Shown: positions 50,686 to 58,802 of the stretch, in pieces
How positions within the stretch are numbered: the stretch's first letter is position 1
How the letters are laid out: each line of letters starts with the position of its first letter
Origin: Gaiellasilicea sp963829845
GTDB taxonomy: Bacteria > Actinomycetota > Thermoleophilia > Gaiellales > Gaiellaceae
Direction: 5' to 3'
NCBI GenBank assembly: GCA_963829845.1
Contig: CAWHKD010000027.1
Coordinates: 1 to 64,000, forward strand
DNA length: 64,000 nucleotides
The notes under the pieces: model-generated
Seen by the model: only the letters and a program-made list of their open reading frames with translations
Told to the model about the DNA's origin: nothing
Database searches by the model: none
Position numbers and translations under genes: made by a program

Positions 50686-51711
50686 GTGAGAATCGCGGTG
50701 TGTGCACCGCAGGTTCCGTTCGTGCGTGGCGGGGCCGAGATCATGGCGGACACGCTCGTCGCGGAGCTGCACGCCCGCGAGCACGACGCCGAGCTCGTCA
50801 CGATCCCGTTCAAGTGGTATCCGGGGACGCGCGTGCTCGACCAGGCCTTCCTTTGGCGGCTGCTCGACCTCACCGAGTCCGACGGGCGGCAGATCGACCT
50901 GGTGCTCGCAACGAAGTTCCCCTCCTACGTCGTCCGACACCCGAACAAGCGCGTCTGGGTGCTGCACCAGTTCCGCCAGGCCTACGAGCTCGACCGAACC
51001 GATTTGGGGCAGTTCTCCGAAGAACCCTCTGACCGGGCGTTGCGGCGCTCGGTCCAAACTCTGGACCGGATCGCGCTCGGGGAGGCGAAGCGGCTCTTCG
51101 CCACCTCACGCAACGTCGCGGAGCGAATCGCGCGCTCGACCGGGCTTGCGGCGGAGGTGCTGCCGCATCCGCCGCAGGAGCTGCCGTACCGCAACGACGG
51201 CTACGGCGACTTCGTCCTCTCGGTCGGCCGGCTCGACCGGGCGAAGCGAAACGACCTCCTGCTCGAGGCGGCTGCACTCGATCCCGGCCTCCGCGTCGTG
51301 ATCGCCGGAGACGGCCCCGACCGCGAGCGCCTCGAGGCACTCGCTGCGGAGCGCGGCCTGAACGGGCGCGCCGAGTTCCCAGGTCGCGTCGACGAGGCCG
51401 AGCTCGCCTCGCTCTACGCGAGCTGCCTCGCCGTCTACTACGCGCCTGTCGACGAGGACTTCGGGATGGTTCCGTACGAGGCGTTCCTCTCCGAAAAACC
51501 GGTGCTGACGACGACGGACGCGGGTGGTCCGCTCGAGGTCGTCACGGACGGGCGCACCGGCCGGGTCACCGCTCCGGACGCAGCCGAGCTCGCCGGAGCG
51601 GCCGAGTGGCTCCGCGAGCATCCCGACGAGGTGCGCGCCTACGGGCGGGCGGGCAAGGTGCTGGCGGCGCGCGTGACCTGGGACGCCTGCATCGAGACCC
51701 TGCTCTCGTGA
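50686..51711 (+). CDS. GT4 family glycosyltransferase
   Basis: A 341-residue GT-B enzyme: RIAVCAPQVPFVRGGAEIMA, VLATKFPSYVVRHPNKRVWV, FVLSVGRLDRAKRNDLLLEA, VIAGDGPDRERLEALAAERG and EDFGMVPYE (E-x7-E). The start GTG 50686 is set by homology; the frame runs further upstream through low-complexity sequence. Overlaps the next GTG by 4 nt. Confidence 0.9.
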   Translation: MRIAVCAPQVPFVRGGAEIMADTLVAELHAREHDAELVTIPFKWYPGTRVLDQAFLWRLLDLTESDGRQIDLVLATKFPSYVVRHPNKRVWVLHQFRQAYELDRTDLGQFSEEPSDRALRRSVQTLDRIALGEAKRLFATSRNVAERIARSTGLAAEVLPHPPQELPYRNDGYGDFVLSVGRLDRAKRNDLLLEAAALDPGLRVVIAGDGPDRERLEALAAERGLNGRAEFPGRVDEAELASLYASCLAVYYAPVDEDFGMVPYEAFLSEKPVLTTTDAGGPLEVVTDGRTGRVTAPDAAELAGAAEWLREHPDEVRAYGRAGKVLAARVTWDACIETLLS

Positions 51712-52946
51712 AGATCGCCTACTACAGCCCGATGCCACCGGAACGGTCGGGGATCGCCGACTACAGCGCCCATCTCGTGCCGGCGCTGCGCGAGCGGATC
51801 GGAATCGAGGTCGTCAGGCGGGGCCGGACCCGGCCGGTCCGCGGCACCGACATTGCGCTCTACCACGTCGGCAACAACCCGGACGCACACGGCTGGATCG
51901 TCGAGGCGCTTCGGAAGCGACCTGGCGTCGTCGTCCTCCACGACTTCGTCCTCCACCATCTCGTCGCAGGGCTGACGATCGGCCGGCGCGACGGTCACGG
52001 CTACCTCGACGCGATGGAGCGGGAAGGCGGCGTCGTCGGCCGCCTGCTCGGGCACGGCGTCCTCGACAAGCGGATCCCGCCGCTCTGGGAGAGCCGCCCC
52101 GAGGACTACCACCTCGCCGGCGAGGTGCTCGACCTCGCCACCGGCCTGATCGTCCACTCTCACTACGTCGAGCGGCGGGCGCGTGCGACCGGCTACGAAG
52201 GCCCGGTCTGGCGGATCCCACACCCAGCCTGGGAGCACGCGCCGATTGCGCCGGCGCAGATCGAGGGAGCGCCCCTGATCGGCTCGTTCGGGAACGTGAA
52301 TGCGAGCAAGCGGATCCCGCAGCTGCTGGAAGCGTTCGCGCGCCTGCGCCGCGAGCGGCCGGAGGCGAGGCTGCTGCTGGTCGGCGCCGTCTCGCCCGGC
52401 TTCGACCTCGACCGGCGTCTGCAGCGGCTCGGCCTGTCCGACGCGGGCATCCTCCGGGAGGCGTACGTCGAGGAGGAGCGGCTCTGGGCGTTGATGGCGG
52501 CCTGCGATGTCTGCGTCAGCCTCCGTTCGCCGACGATGGGCGAGACGTCCGGCAGCGTCATCCGCCAGCTCTCGCTCGGCAAGCCGATGGTCGTCAGCGA
52601 CGTCGGCTGGTTCGCGGAGCTTCCCGACGACGTCGCCCTGAAGGCGCCTGTCGGATTCGACGAGACCGACACGCTCCACGCAGCGCTCGAGTTGCTCGCC
52701 CGCGACGAGCGCGCGCGCGAGGCGATGTCCGTGGCGGGGCTCGAGCTCGTCCGCCGCGAGCACGATCTCGGTCGCGCCGCCGATATGTACGTCGCCGCGC
52801 TCGAGCAGGCTGCGGGCGGCGACGCGGTCGCGAACGCGGTGCTCGGAGACATTGCGGCCGCGGCGGCCGACGTCGGGATCGAGGCCGGCTCGCCCGAGGC
52901 AGCCGAGCTGGCACGCCGCCTCGCCGAGGTCGAGCTTGGTCGATAG
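51708..52946 (+). CDS. GT4-like glycosyltransferase with C-terminal extension
   Basis: A 412-residue GT-B-like protein: KIAYYSPMPPERSGIADYSA at the start, VVVLHDFVLHHLVAGLTIGR, PLIGSFGNVNASKRIPQLLE, LLLVGAVSPGFDLDRRLQRL and SPTMGETSGSVIRQLSLGKP. The second acidic residue of E-x7-E is absent, as in a known subgroup of GT4-like proteins. The last 40 residues are Ala-rich and acidic and may be a partner-binding tail. Coupled to both neighbours by overlaps. Confidence 0.85.
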   Translation: MKIAYYSPMPPERSGIADYSAHLVPALRERIGIEVVRRGRTRPVRGTDIALYHVGNNPDAHGWIVEALRKRPGVVVLHDFVLHHLVAGLTIGRRDGHGYLDAMEREGGVVGRLLGHGVLDKRIPPLWESRPEDYHLAGEVLDLATGLIVHSHYVERRARATGYEGPVWRIPHPAWEHAPIAPAQIEGAPLIGSFGNVNASKRIPQLLEAFARLRRERPEARLLLVGAVSPGFDLDRRLQRLGLSDAGILREAYVEEERLWALMAACDVCVSLRSPTMGETSGSVIRQLSLGKPMVVSDVGWFAELPDDVALKAPVGFDETDTLHAALELLARDERAREAMSVAGLELVRREHDLGRAADMYVAALEQAAGGDAVANAVLGDIAAAAADVGIEAGSPEAAELARRLAEVELGR

Positions 52947-54990
52947 GGTGCGCCGCGTCCCGCCGTGGGCGTGGCTGACCGTCATCGTCGCCGGGTCGAT
53001 CGCCGTCCGCGCCTGGCTCGGCAGCCGGATGCCGGCGCCCTTCATCTTCACCGACGAGCTGCAGTACCAGGAGAACGCGCGCAGCCTCGCCGCGGGCTCG
53101 GGCATCCAGGTGCGGGACGAGGCGTTCGGGATCGTCAGCGTGCTCTATCCGCTGCTGCTCGCCCCGGCTTACCTGCTCTTCGACTCGTTGTCGGACGCCT
53201 ACGCAGCGGCCCGGACGATCAACGCCGTCATGATGTCGCTCGCTGCGATCCCTGCGTACATGATCGCGCGGCGGCTGCTGCCTACGGGCCTGTCCCTGCT
53301 CGCGGCGCTGCTCGCCGTCGCGCTCCCATCGCTCGCCTACACCGGCACGCTGATGTCCGAGAACGCCTTCTATCCCGCGTTCCTGCTCGCGGCGTGGGCG
53401 CTCTTGCGCGCCCTGGACGAGCCGACGCTGCGGCGGCAGCTTGTCCTGCTCGCGGCCTGCGGCGTGGTCACGCTCGTGCGCGTGCAGGGTCTCGCCGTGG
53501 TCCTCGCTGCGCTGACCGCGCCCCTGCTTCTGTGGCTGGTCGCGCGCAGACCCCTGCGGCCGTGGGTATCGCTCTACGGGGTCGTCGCCGCCGGCGCGGT
53601 GCTCGTGCTGGGCGCGCAACTCGCGCGAGGCGCGCCGATCTCGAGCCTGTTCGGCGCCTACCAGGTCGTCGGCGAGGAGAGCTACGACGTCGTCGACGTG
53701 CTCAAGTTCCTCTTCTGGCACCTCGCCGAGCTCGACCTCTACGTCGGTGTGATCCCGTTCGCCGTGTTTCTGCTGCTCGCCGCCCGCATTCGCTCGCTCG
53801 AGCCTCGCGTGCAGGCGTTCGTCACCGCGACCGCCTCCTTGACGGTCTGGACGCTGATCATCGTCGCCGCGTTCGCCTCCCGTTTCGCAGGTGCGATCGT
53901 CGAGCGAAACATGTTCATGCTCGCGCCGCTGCTCCTGATCGGGCTGCTGGTCTGGATCGACCGAGGTGGGCCGAGGCCGCGCGCCTACGCCGTCGTCGCG
54001 GCGTGCGTCGCGGCCGTGCTGCCGGCGCTGATCCCGTACGAGCGCTTCCTGCAGCTGAAGGTGCGCTCCGACACGCTCATGATCGTGCCGCTCTGGAACG
54101 TCCAGGACGAGGTCGGTCTGCCCCGGCTCGACGACGTCGTGCTGGTCGGCTGCATCGTCGCCGCCGCCCTCTTCCTGTTCGTCCCGCGTCGGTATCTGCT
54201 CGCGCTGCCCGCGTTCGTGCTCGCGTACTTCGCGCTTGCGACCCAGCCGATCCAGGCAGGCCCGCACGGGATGGAGCAGGCTGCGGCCGGTGCGCTCTTC
54301 GAAGGGATCCGGACAGGTCAGCGCGACTGGATCGACCAGGCCGCAGGCGACGAGACGGTCGCCGCGCTCTGGACGGGGAAGACGAATCGCTTCACCGTGC
54401 TGATGAACGAGTTCTTCAACCGCTCGGTCGGTCGCGTCTACACCCTCGGCGGGCCGATGCCGGGCGGCCTACCCGAGACCGCCGTCCGGGTCGACCCCGA
54501 GACCGGCGAGATTCGCCGCGTCGCAGACGGGAGCGTCGTCGAGGAGGGGTACGTCCTCACGGACGGCACGATCGCCCTAGACGGGGACGCGGTCGCCGCC
54601 GACGAGCAGCTCGGGGTCACCGTCTACGGGGTCGGCGGCCCGCTCGTCTCGACGACGAGCGTGACGGGCGTGGACAACGACTTCTGGTCCGGCCCCGAAG
54701 CCTCCTACCGGCGTGTCCGCTGCCGCGGCGGCGCGCTCGAGGTCACGCTCGGCAGCGACCCCGGCACGTTCAAGGAGGAGCAGACGGTCCTGGCCACCGA
54801 TGCGGACGGCAACGCGCTCTCGTCGATCACCTTCATGCCGTGGGAGACGGTCAAGCTCCGTGTCCCGCTCCGGCCGCAGAACGACGTCTGCACGGTCCAC
54901 TTTCGGATCTCGCCGACGACCGTTCCCGGCGGCGGCGACCTGCGGGAGCTGGGCGCGCGCTTCCTGGCTTTCGAGTACAAGCGACCGTGA
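52936..54990 (+). CDS. Large ArnT/PMT-like membrane glycosyltransferase with extracellular C-terminal domain
   Basis: A 684-residue polytopic protein. About eleven helices span residues 1-450. The first extracytoplasmic loop has the acidic motif FIFTDELQYQENARSLA, a GT-C feature. Residues about 455-684 form a soluble outside domain (TAVRVDPETGEIRRVADGSV) ending in GGGDLRELGARFLAFEYKRP. It is a paralogue of the protein at 58799-60931. It probably adds a sugar from a polyprenyl donor to exported glycan. TTG 52936 and GTG 52948 are both possible starts. GTGA overlap with the next gene. Confidence 0.78.
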   Translation: MVDRVRRVPPWAWLTVIVAGSIAVRAWLGSRMPAPFIFTDELQYQENARSLAAGSGIQVRDEAFGIVSVLYPLLLAPAYLLFDSLSDAYAAARTINAVMMSLAAIPAYMIARRLLPTGLSLLAALLAVALPSLAYTGTLMSENAFYPAFLLAAWALLRALDEPTLRRQLVLLAACGVVTLVRVQGLAVVLAALTAPLLLWLVARRPLRPWVSLYGVVAAGAVLVLGAQLARGAPISSLFGAYQVVGEESYDVVDVLKFLFWHLAELDLYVGVIPFAVFLLLAARIRSLEPRVQAFVTATASLTVWTLIIVAAFASRFAGAIVERNMFMLAPLLLIGLLVWIDRGGPRPRAYAVVAACVAAVLPALIPYERFLQLKVRSDTLMIVPLWNVQDEVGLPRLDDVVLVGCIVAAALFLFVPRRYLLALPAFVLAYFALATQPIQAGPHGMEQAAAGALFEGIRTGQRDWIDQAAGDETVAALWTGKTNRFTVLMNEFFNRSVGRVYTLGGPMPGGLPETAVRVDPETGEIRRVADGSVVEEGYVLTDGTIALDGDAVAADEQLGVTVYGVGGPLVSTTSVTGVDNDFWSGPEASYRRVRCRGGALEVTLGSDPGTFKEEQTVLATDADGNALSSITFMPWETVKLRVPLRPQNDVCTVHFRISPTTVPGGGDLRELGARFLAFEYKRP

Positions 54991-56060
54991 GGATCGTCTA
55001 CGACGTCAGCCCGCTCTCACATCCGCTCACGGGTGTCGGCAACTACATTCGCGGCTCGCTCGCCGGGATCGTCGAGGCCGCGGCCGGGAAGCACGAGCTC
55101 GTCGCGTTCGCGCCGACGAGCCCGGCCGGTCGGCACGCGATTCCGCGCGCGCTCGACGGCCTCGACGTCGAGCTGCAGCTCGTGCCGCTGCCCTTCTCGC
55201 AGCGCTGGCGCGATGCGTGGAGCCGGCTCGGCCACCCGGCGCTGGAGCGCTTCCTCGGCGACTTCGGCGTCCTTCACTATTCCGACTGGATGTACCCACC
55301 CCAGGCGGGCGGAGTCCGCGCGACGACTGTCCACGATCTCGTGCCGCTCCGCTTCCCCGAGTGGGTGACGCCCAAGACCGCCTCGATGCACGGCGCGAAG
55401 TACGCGAACACGGCACGCACCGCCGATCTGGTCTTCGTCAACTCCGAATACACCGGCCGCGACGTCGTCGACCGGCTCGGCATCGCCCCTGAGCGGATCC
55501 GAGTCGCGTACCCGGGCGTGCGGGACGCATTCCGCCCGGACGGGGATCGGGCCGACCTCGGCCGCCCGTACGTGCTCACCGTGGCGACGCTCGAGCCGCG
55601 CAAGAACCTCCAGACCCTCGTCGCGGCACACCGGCTGCTCGGCGACGGGGTGCTGCTCGCGGTCGCAGGCGGCAGCGGCTGGGGCGACCAGCCCGAGCTG
55701 CGGGGAGCGGACGTCGTCCGGCTCGGCTTCGTCTCCGACGACGAGCTGGCGCGGCTCTACCGCGGCGCCGCCGCAGTCGTCTACCCCTCCCGCTTCGAGG
55801 GCTTCGGAATGCCGATCACGGAGGCGATGGCGTGCGGCGCACCCACGATCGCCTCTTCACACGAGTCGATGGACGAAGCCTCGGGCGCGGCGGCCGTCCG
55901 GGCCGACCCGGAGGACCCCGAGGCTCTCGCAGCAGCGATCCGGAATGCCCTGGAGCGGCGTGACGAGCTCGCTGCGGCCGGGCTCGAGCATGCACGCCGG
56001 TTCACGTGGCGTGCCGCGGGCGAGTCGTTCCTGGCCGGCTATGAGGAGGCATCGAGGTGA
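54987..56060 (+). CDS. GT4 family glycosyltransferase (mannosyltransferase-like)
   Basis: A 357-residue GT-B enzyme: RIVYDVSPLSHPLTGVGNYI, TTVHDLVPLRFPEWVTPKTA, FVNSEYTGRDVVDRLGIAPE, LTVATLEPRKNLQTLVAAHR and EGFGMPITE (E-x7-E). The sequence type is close to mannosyltransferases of the WbaZ/MtfB group. It forms a set of three similar consecutive enzymes with the next two genes. Overlaps both neighbours by 4 nt. Confidence 0.92.
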   Translation: MRIVYDVSPLSHPLTGVGNYIRGSLAGIVEAAAGKHELVAFAPTSPAGRHAIPRALDGLDVELQLVPLPFSQRWRDAWSRLGHPALERFLGDFGVLHYSDWMYPPQAGGVRATTVHDLVPLRFPEWVTPKTASMHGAKYANTARTADLVFVNSEYTGRDVVDRLGIAPERIRVAYPGVRDAFRPDGDRADLGRPYVLTVATLEPRKNLQTLVAAHRLLGDGVLLAVAGGSGWGDQPELRGADVVRLGFVSDDELARLYRGAAAVVYPSRFEGFGMPITEAMACGAPTIASSHESMDEASGAAAVRADPEDPEALAAAIRNALERRDELAAAGLEHARRFTWRAAGESFLAGYEEASR

Positions 56061-57028
56061 TCCGCGTGGCCGTCGACCTCTCGCCGCTCGTGCAGACGCG
56101 CGCAGGGACGGCGCGCCACGTCCGCGGTCTTCTCGGCGCGCTGGCCGGGAGGGAGGGGATCGAGATCTCGCCACGGTCGTTCGGAGGCTCCGGCAAGGTG
56201 TCGTCGGTCGCACGCGACACGTGGTGGTACTACTCCGGGCTGCCGCGCTCGGCACGGGGGCTCGATCTGCTCCATTGCACGACCTTCCGCGGGCCGTTGC
56301 GGGCGACACTGCCGTTCGTCGTCACTCTGCACGACCTCGCTCTCGTTCGGCACCCGGAGCTCTTTCCGCGCTGGCACCGTCACACGGGCCGAGCCGCCAT
56401 CGGTCCCGTCGCGAGAGCCGCCGACCGCGTCTTCGCCGTCTCGGAGTTCACTGCGCGCGAGGCGGTCGAGCTGCTGCGTGTGCCCGAGGAGCGGGTGGTC
56501 GTGATCGGAAACGCGATCGAGCCCGTGTTCACTCCCGATGGGCCGGCCGCCGAGGGCGACTACGTGCTCGCGGTCGCGACGCTGGAGCCGCGCAAGAACC
56601 TCCGCCGGATCTCCGAGGCAGCGGTGCGAATCGGTGCCGAGCTGCGCGTCGTCGGCGCGCGTGGTTGGGGAGGCGTCGATACGCCCGGATGGGTCGGCGA
56701 GGTCTCCGACGCGGAGCTGGCGGCGCTGTATCGCGGCGCATCTGCACTCGTCTTCCCCTCGCTCTACGAAGGCTTCGGCATCCCCGTCCTGGAGGCGATG
56801 GCGTCCGGCGCTCCCGTGGTGACGAGCCGCGGGGGCGCAACCGAGGAGGTCGCCGGCGGAGCGGCCGTCCTCGTCGACCCGCTCGACGTCGCCGGAATCG
56901 CCACCGGGATCGAGGAGGCGTCGTCGCGCCGTGACGAGCTGCGAACGCTCGGGCTCGAACGCGCCCGAACGTACTCGTGGGTCGCGGTCGCTGACGCCGT
57001 CGAGTGTGTCTGGCGGGAGCTGGCGTGA
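56057..57028 (+). CDS. GT4 family glycosyltransferase (mannosyltransferase-like)
   Basis: A 323-residue GT-B enzyme, shorter than its neighbours but complete: RVAVDLSPLVQTRAGTARHV, VTLHDLALVRHPELFPRWHR, LAVATLEPRKNLRRISEAAV and EGFGIPVLE (E-x7-E). Clear paralogue of the enzymes at 54987 and 57025, suggesting stepwise addition of similar sugars after gene duplication. GTG start overlaps the upstream stop. Confidence 0.92.
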   Translation: MIRVAVDLSPLVQTRAGTARHVRGLLGALAGREGIEISPRSFGGSGKVSSVARDTWWYYSGLPRSARGLDLLHCTTFRGPLRATLPFVVTLHDLALVRHPELFPRWHRHTGRAAIGPVARAADRVFAVSEFTAREAVELLRVPEERVVVIGNAIEPVFTPDGPAAEGDYVLAVATLEPRKNLRRISEAAVRIGAELRVVGARGWGGVDTPGWVGEVSDAELAALYRGASALVFPSLYEGFGIPVLEAMASGAPVVTSRGGATEEVAGGAAVLVDPLDVAGIATGIEEASSRRDELRTLGLERARTYSWVAVADAVECVWRELA

Positions 57029-58047
57029 CGCCGGTCGTCGTCGTCGACGCGGACGTGCTCGGCCGCAAACGGACAGGTGACGAGACCTATGTCCTCAACC
57101 TCCTCCGCGAGCTGGCGCCGCTCGCACCGGCTGCGGGCGTTCGCATCGCCGCCGTCACGCGAAACCCGGAGCTCGTTCCCGAGGGAATCGAGGCCGTCCG
57201 GCTCGGGACGTCGGTCCAGGAGCTCCGGATGGTGCTGACGCTGCCGCGCCTGCTCCGGCGGCTCGGCGCCGGGCTCGGCCACTTCCAGTACGCGCTGCCG
57301 CTCGCATTGCCGTGCCCGGCGGTCGTGACGATCCACGACCTCTCGTTCGAGCGCGAGCCGTCGCTGATGAGCCGCAAGGACCGTCTCCTCTTCAAGCGGG
57401 TGGTGCCGCGTGCGGCGCGGAAGTCTCGGCGCGTGCTTACGGTCTCGGAGCGGACGCGCCGCGACCTGCGCGAGCTCTACGCCGTGCCGGACGAGAAGAT
57501 CGTCGTGACTCCAAACGGTGTCGATCCCGCGTTCACCCCAAGTAACAGTCTGTTGCAAGGCGACTACGTCCTGTTCGTGGGCGCGGTCCAAAAACGGAAG
57601 AACCCGCTCGCGGCGCTCGCCGCCGCCGAGGCTGCCGGGTTCCCGCTCGTCGTCGTCGGGCCGGCCAAGGACGAGGGGCTCGCGCGCGAGCTCGAACGGC
57701 GCGGCGCCCGAGTCACGGGGTACGTCGACCAGGACGAGCTCGTCCGGCTCTACCGCGGCGCCGCCTGCCTCGTGCAGCCCTCGCGGTTCGAGGGCTTCGG
57801 GCTGCCCGTGCTGGAGGCGATGGCCTGCGGAACCCCCGTCGTCGCGGTGCCGGAGCCGGCGATGCTGGAGGTCGCGGGCGAGGCCGCGGTGTGGGCCGAG
57901 GAGCGCGAGCTCGGCGACGGGATCCGCCGCGCGATCGCCGAGCGCGAGCGGCTTGTCGCCGCCGGGCTGGAACGGGCGCGGCTCTACTCGTGGCAGGAGA
58001 CGGCGCGCCGGACGCTCGAGGTCTACCGAGAGGTGCTGGGCCGGTGA
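57025..58047 (+). CDS. GT4 family glycosyltransferase (mannosyltransferase-like)
   Basis: A 340-residue GT-B enzyme: VVVVDADVLGRKRTGDETYV, VTIHDLSFEREPSLMSRKDR, VLFVGAVQKRKNPLAALAAA, and EGFGLPVLE (E-x7-E). Third of the tandem set. GTG start overlaps the upstream stop by 4 nt; stop overlaps the next GTG. Confidence 0.92.
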   Translation: MTPVVVVDADVLGRKRTGDETYVLNLLRELAPLAPAAGVRIAAVTRNPELVPEGIEAVRLGTSVQELRMVLTLPRLLRRLGAGLGHFQYALPLALPCPAVVTIHDLSFEREPSLMSRKDRLLFKRVVPRAARKSRRVLTVSERTRRDLRELYAVPDEKIVVTPNGVDPAFTPSNSLLQGDYVLFVGAVQKRKNPLAALAAAEAAGFPLVVVGPAKDEGLARELERRGARVTGYVDQDELVRLYRGAACLVQPSRFEGFGLPVLEAMACGTPVVAVPEPAMLEVAGEAAVWAEERELGDGIRRAIAERERLVAAGLERARLYSWQETARRTLEVYREVLGR

Positions 58048-58802
58048 GGGTCTCCGCGGTCGTCGTTTCACACGGCCATGCGCAGGAGCTGGAGCGCTCG
58101 CTGCCCCTTCTGGCGCCGCAGGTCGACGAGCTGGTCGTCGTCGCGAACTTGCCCGGCAGCATCGGCGCCGAGACCTCCGGCGCCCGCGTGGTCGAGAACG
58201 CACGGCCGGTCTCCTTTGCCGCGAACGTGAACCGCGGCGTCGCGCAGACCTCCGGCGAGCTCGTCGTCGTCTCGAACCCGGACGCCTATCCCGAGCCTGG
58301 CGCCGTCACGGAGTTGGCGAGCTTCGCCGCCGAGCATCCGCGCGCAGGGCTGGTCGGCCCGCTCGTGCTCTGGCCAGACGGGACCTGGCAGCCGAGCCTG
58401 CGCCGCTTCCCGACGGTGCTCGGGACGATCTGGCGCCGGACGCCGCTGCGGCTGCTCCGCGATCCGTACCGACACCAGGTCTCGCACTACGGCACACGCC
58501 CCGACGAGCCGGTGCAGGGCGACTGGCTGCTCGGCGGCGCCTGCCTCTTGATGCGCCGCGCGATGCTCGACGAGCTGGGCGGCTGGGACGCGGGCTTCCG
58601 CCACTACGTCGAGGACATCGACCTCGCCTACCGCGCCGCGGCCACCGGCTGGGAGCGCTGGCTCGTCCCTGCCGCGGTCGTCCACCACGACTATGCCGCC
58701 GTCGTCGACAAGCGCTTCCTCGACCGGCACACGCTCTGGCACGCCCGCGGGATGGCGCGCTTCCTGCGCAAGCACCCCGAGCGCTTGCTCTCGCTGCGCT
58801 AG
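58044..58802 (+). CDS. GT2 rhamnosyltransferase-like glycosyltransferase
   Basis: A 252-residue GT-A enzyme: RVSAVVVSHGHAQELERSLP, FAANVNRGVAQTSGELVVVS, NPDAYPEPGAV, GPLVLWPDGTWQPSLRRFPT, and GDWLLGGACLLMRRAMLDEL with GFRHYVEDIDLAYRAAATGW. The usual VDNxSxD motif in the first loop is replaced (VVVANLPGS). Last gene of the long plus-strand operon; tail overlaps the convergent gene by 4 nt. Confidence 0.9.
   Translation: MRVSAVVVSHGHAQELERSLPLLAPQVDELVVVANLPGSIGAETSGARVVENARPVSFAANVNRGVAQTSGELVVVSNPDAYPEPGAVTELASFAAEHPRAGLVGPLVLWPDGTWQPSLRRFPTVLGTIWRRTPLRLLRDPYRHQVSHYGTRPDEPVQGDWLLGGACLLMRRAMLDELGGWDAGFRHYVEDIDLAYRAAATGWERWLVPAAVVHHDYAAVVDKRFLDRHTLWHARGMARFLRKHPERLLSLR

Noticed and set aside
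52594..54267. Long antisense frame over the membrane transferase gene
   Set aside because: Arg/Gln-rich composition without hydrophobic core; shadow of the real gene.
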